From NCBI GenBank assembly GCA_030142905.1, contig JASJOG010000137.1:310001-374000 (forward strand): a DNA stretch of 64,000 bases, given 5' to 3'. The notes under the pieces were generated by a model, which made no database searches, was not told where the DNA came from, and saw nothing but the letters and a program-made list of their open reading frames with translations. Source of the stretch: Heliopora coerulea. Its lineage: Eukaryota; Cnidaria; Anthozoa; Scleralcyonacea; Helioporidae. Of the stretch, positions 61,823 through 64,000 are shown one piece after another. How positions within the stretch are numbered: the first letter of the stretch is position 1; each line of letters starts with the position of its first letter. The position numbers and the translations under genes are program-made.

Positions 61823-62855
61823 CTGAAAAGGGATCTGGAAATAAGAGACTGGGGTTGCAAAGACGAACTAGATGACTTTCCACAGCTTTTGGAGAAAAAC
61901 GAATTATGAAATAAATAATACAGTTAAGTTCTCAAAACTGTTTAAAAACATAAGTTGATAAGGTTAATCTTTCGACTTTTCTCCAAGGCAAGAACACGAA
62001 AATGGAAGAAAGTGCAGAATGGGGACAATTTTCCCTCTACAGGTGTGACAAATTCTTGGTTACTAAGTAAGTTTTGCTCTTTTAGTTTACGTTAAGGCTT
62101 AAAAGGTTCGATGGGATAAATAAAAAACTAGGTACTCCAGCTCAAAATGGGCTAAATTACACCTAATGTATGTACAAATGAAGTAAAAATTACAGTCAAG
62201 GCATGGTTTAAACAAATTACAAAGTTACACGGATAAATAAATGCATCTTTAGCTCTGTTCATTGTAAACTGCGCTATAACATGAAAGGTTCTGTACTCCA
62301 TAAATTATGTTTAATTAGCATCTCCGATGGATGTACGAAATTACGTTTGTGTCTCGTGTCATTAACAATTTCATTAAAGCGTTTCTTAAAAACAGATTGC
62401 GTCTACACTTTAGAATCGGCAGTTTGACTAATAATGACGCCTCAAAATATATTGGTCCCTCAGGAGATGTCATAGCAAAAACCCTCTTACGCACTTGTCA
62501 TAATTGATTACTGCAGTACTCTGGCAAACTAAAGTGATAAATTTCGAAGAAGCATTACTAGATAAATGCTAAAGTCGACTGTTGCTTCTGCTGCATTTTG
62601 GTAAAACATGTTTAATCCTTCAGATCGTCCAGAACCCACGTTATCATACTCTCTTTTTAAATTATATTTTAAAATGTTTTATCCTAAAGTTTACATTATC
62701 AATATTTTTAAATATACGTTCTTATATGCGTTGCATAATTTGCCAGAAATATACAGGTTGAATCCAGCAACCTATGCTTTCAACTAACTACTCGCCCATT
62801 ATTTTTTTCACAGACAACCGCAACAGAAAGAAAATACATCACCTGAATCAGAATT
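61823..62855. other. ORC4 intron sequence
   Basis: AT-rich; no exon continuing ORC4 and no recognised element. Confidence 0.4.
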
Positions 62856-62859
62856 ATCC

Positions 62860-63280
62860 GCTGGCCAGGTATGCAAACTTTGTAGAACAAGTGAAATCTA
62901 TTCATGGTAACTGGCATGCTAACTCTGAGTCATTGGCCGAGAAAAAAGTGAAACCAAGATAGCCGCCCTTGAGGGAAATTTTGTACGACAGTTAATCTGT
63001 AACTCTGTCTGATTTTTTCAAAATACAAGTGAAAATCCTTAAACTCATTTTTGTCTTTTGAAGTGATTTGTTGTGCGTATTTTCAAACAAATCTCTTCAG
63101 GAAAGTGTAAAATGTCGCGTGGGAGACTAAAACTGACGTACAAACCACAGAATAAGGAAGTAACCCGAAGGATAACTCGAGGGTGTAACGTGTCCTCACT
63201 TTTTTGGAGCCGTTCCCATACTCTTCGATCAGCAAAAGTCATCGCAGCCAGTAAACCGCAGCCAGCTCAACAAGAATTTA
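62860..63280. repeat. dispersed repeat shared with 13-14.2 kb and 16.5 kb
   Basis: Contains ctggcatgctaactctgag, accacagaataaggaag and gcagccagtaaaccgcagcc. The first is the inverse of 13380-13400; the others match 14050-14165 and the inverse of 16520-16660. Ends directly at the TTAA that opens the next element. Confidence 0.55.
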
Positions 63281-63281
63281 A

Positions 63282-63990
63282 TCTACGAAATGCGGTGTTG
63301 GCTCAGTAAAATGGCTATATCTTGAAAAGTATTTGATCGATTTTCATTCTACGAAGACTGGTTGAAGAGGAAAGGTAAGTGATAATATTTCTGGTAACTA
63401 TAAGTTATAAAAAGATTCCCAGCTGTTAAATTTAGACGTATAATATTATTTATACGTATTTAGACGTATTAGTTTCCACAGCAAGGAACAATAATGAACG
63501 TTATAAACAAATCAACCCATAGTTTTAAGTCTAATACAAATCGAAGTGATTTCATACATTGCATAAGAAAATCCTGTTGTTACATAGCTGTGACTGTACC
63601 AGGGTAACGTGTGACTCTGTATGATCGTTATTCGTTGTGATATTAATTTGTTTCAAAAACGCTTAATATTACTTCACGAACTTGATTGTTGATTACTGAA
63701 CCTTATACTAGCGCACAGACTTCAATATCCAAGCTTTACATTAAGCTGACAGAAAAATAATTCATCAGAGAAAGTAAAGAAACTATATTGATTGTGTGGG
63801 CCGCACGAATGGCCTACTCATATAGGAGATATACGTCTAAATTTAACAGTTGGGAATCTTTTTATAACTTATAGTTATTAGAAATATTATCACTTACCTT
63901 TCCTCTTCAACTAGTCTTCGTAGAATGAAAATCGGACGAATGGTTTTCAAGATATAGCCATTTTACGGAGCCAACACCGCATTTTGTAGA
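63282..63990. mobile_element. TTAA-flanked inverted-repeat element (piggyBac-type MITE?)
   Basis: Inverted arms of about 165 bases start tctacgaaatgcggtgttgg at the left and end ccaacaccgcattttgtaga at the right. The inner limit is atttagacgtat / atacgtctaaat. TTAA flanks both ends (63278-63281 and 63991-63994), the target of piggyBac-type transposons. 709 bp, no transposase. Lies within the presumed ORC4 intron. Confidence 0.7.
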
Positions 63991-64000
63991 TTAAATAATT

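Noticed and set aside
1..64000. CRISPR arrays, operons or prokaryotic genes
   Set aside because: No regularly spaced repeats; genes are spliced and metazoan.

Overview
The window looks like nuclear DNA from an animal, most likely an anthozoan cnidarian such as a coral or sea anemone. This is inferred from AT-rich sequence, spliced metazoan genes with GT-AG introns, and a dense mix of short inverted-repeat transposons, 5'-truncated non-LTR retrotransposons, Penelope-like fragments and a tRNA-derived SINE. No species can be fixed from sequence alone. Four host loci are supported. All were assembled by hand from exons whose reading frames and intron phases join exactly, and several exons are too short to stand out as open frames.

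Left part (1-36 kb). At 488-763 (minus) lies one exon of a type II TGF-beta/activin-family receptor ectodomain; the rest of that gene runs off the left edge, and its first exon was not found. From 22045 to 35941 (plus) there is a complete eight-exon BMPR2-like type II receptor gene coding for 507 aa: signal peptide, ten-cysteine three-finger ectodomain, one membrane helix and a full Ser/Thr kinase domain ending without the long BMPR2 tail. The two receptor loci point away from each other. The 21 kb between them is almost all mobile DNA: a hAT-type MITE, a cluster of LINE 3' ends, fold-back elements and a Penelope GIY-YIG fragment.

Middle (39.8-54.4 kb). A complete seven-exon CDK2 gene lies on the minus strand (297 aa, PSTAIRE-type). 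Upstream of its start are an E2F-like site and two inverted CCAAT boxes, which suits a gene switched on at the G1/S transition. Its intron 6 carries a broken Jockey-like LINE in the opposite orientation, and its intron 3 carries a striking near-perfect palindromic element with its own target-site duplication.

Right part (54.4-64 kb). A LINE end, three consecutive palindromes set among TAA microsatellites, and a pogo-like DNA transposon with a SINE array nested inside it are followed by an RLE-type LINE fragment. The terminal exon of ORC4 (minus) comes next, and the window ends in a TTAA-flanked inverted-repeat element. CDK2 and ORC4 both act in S-phase entry and lie in the same orientation; nothing in the sequence shows shared control. 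I see no convincing wholly new system. The most unusual signals are the 13-nt direct repeats exactly at the intron 2 boundaries of the receptor gene, the two palindromic retroposon-like elements, decayed hammerhead-like motifs and the three-level nested insertion.
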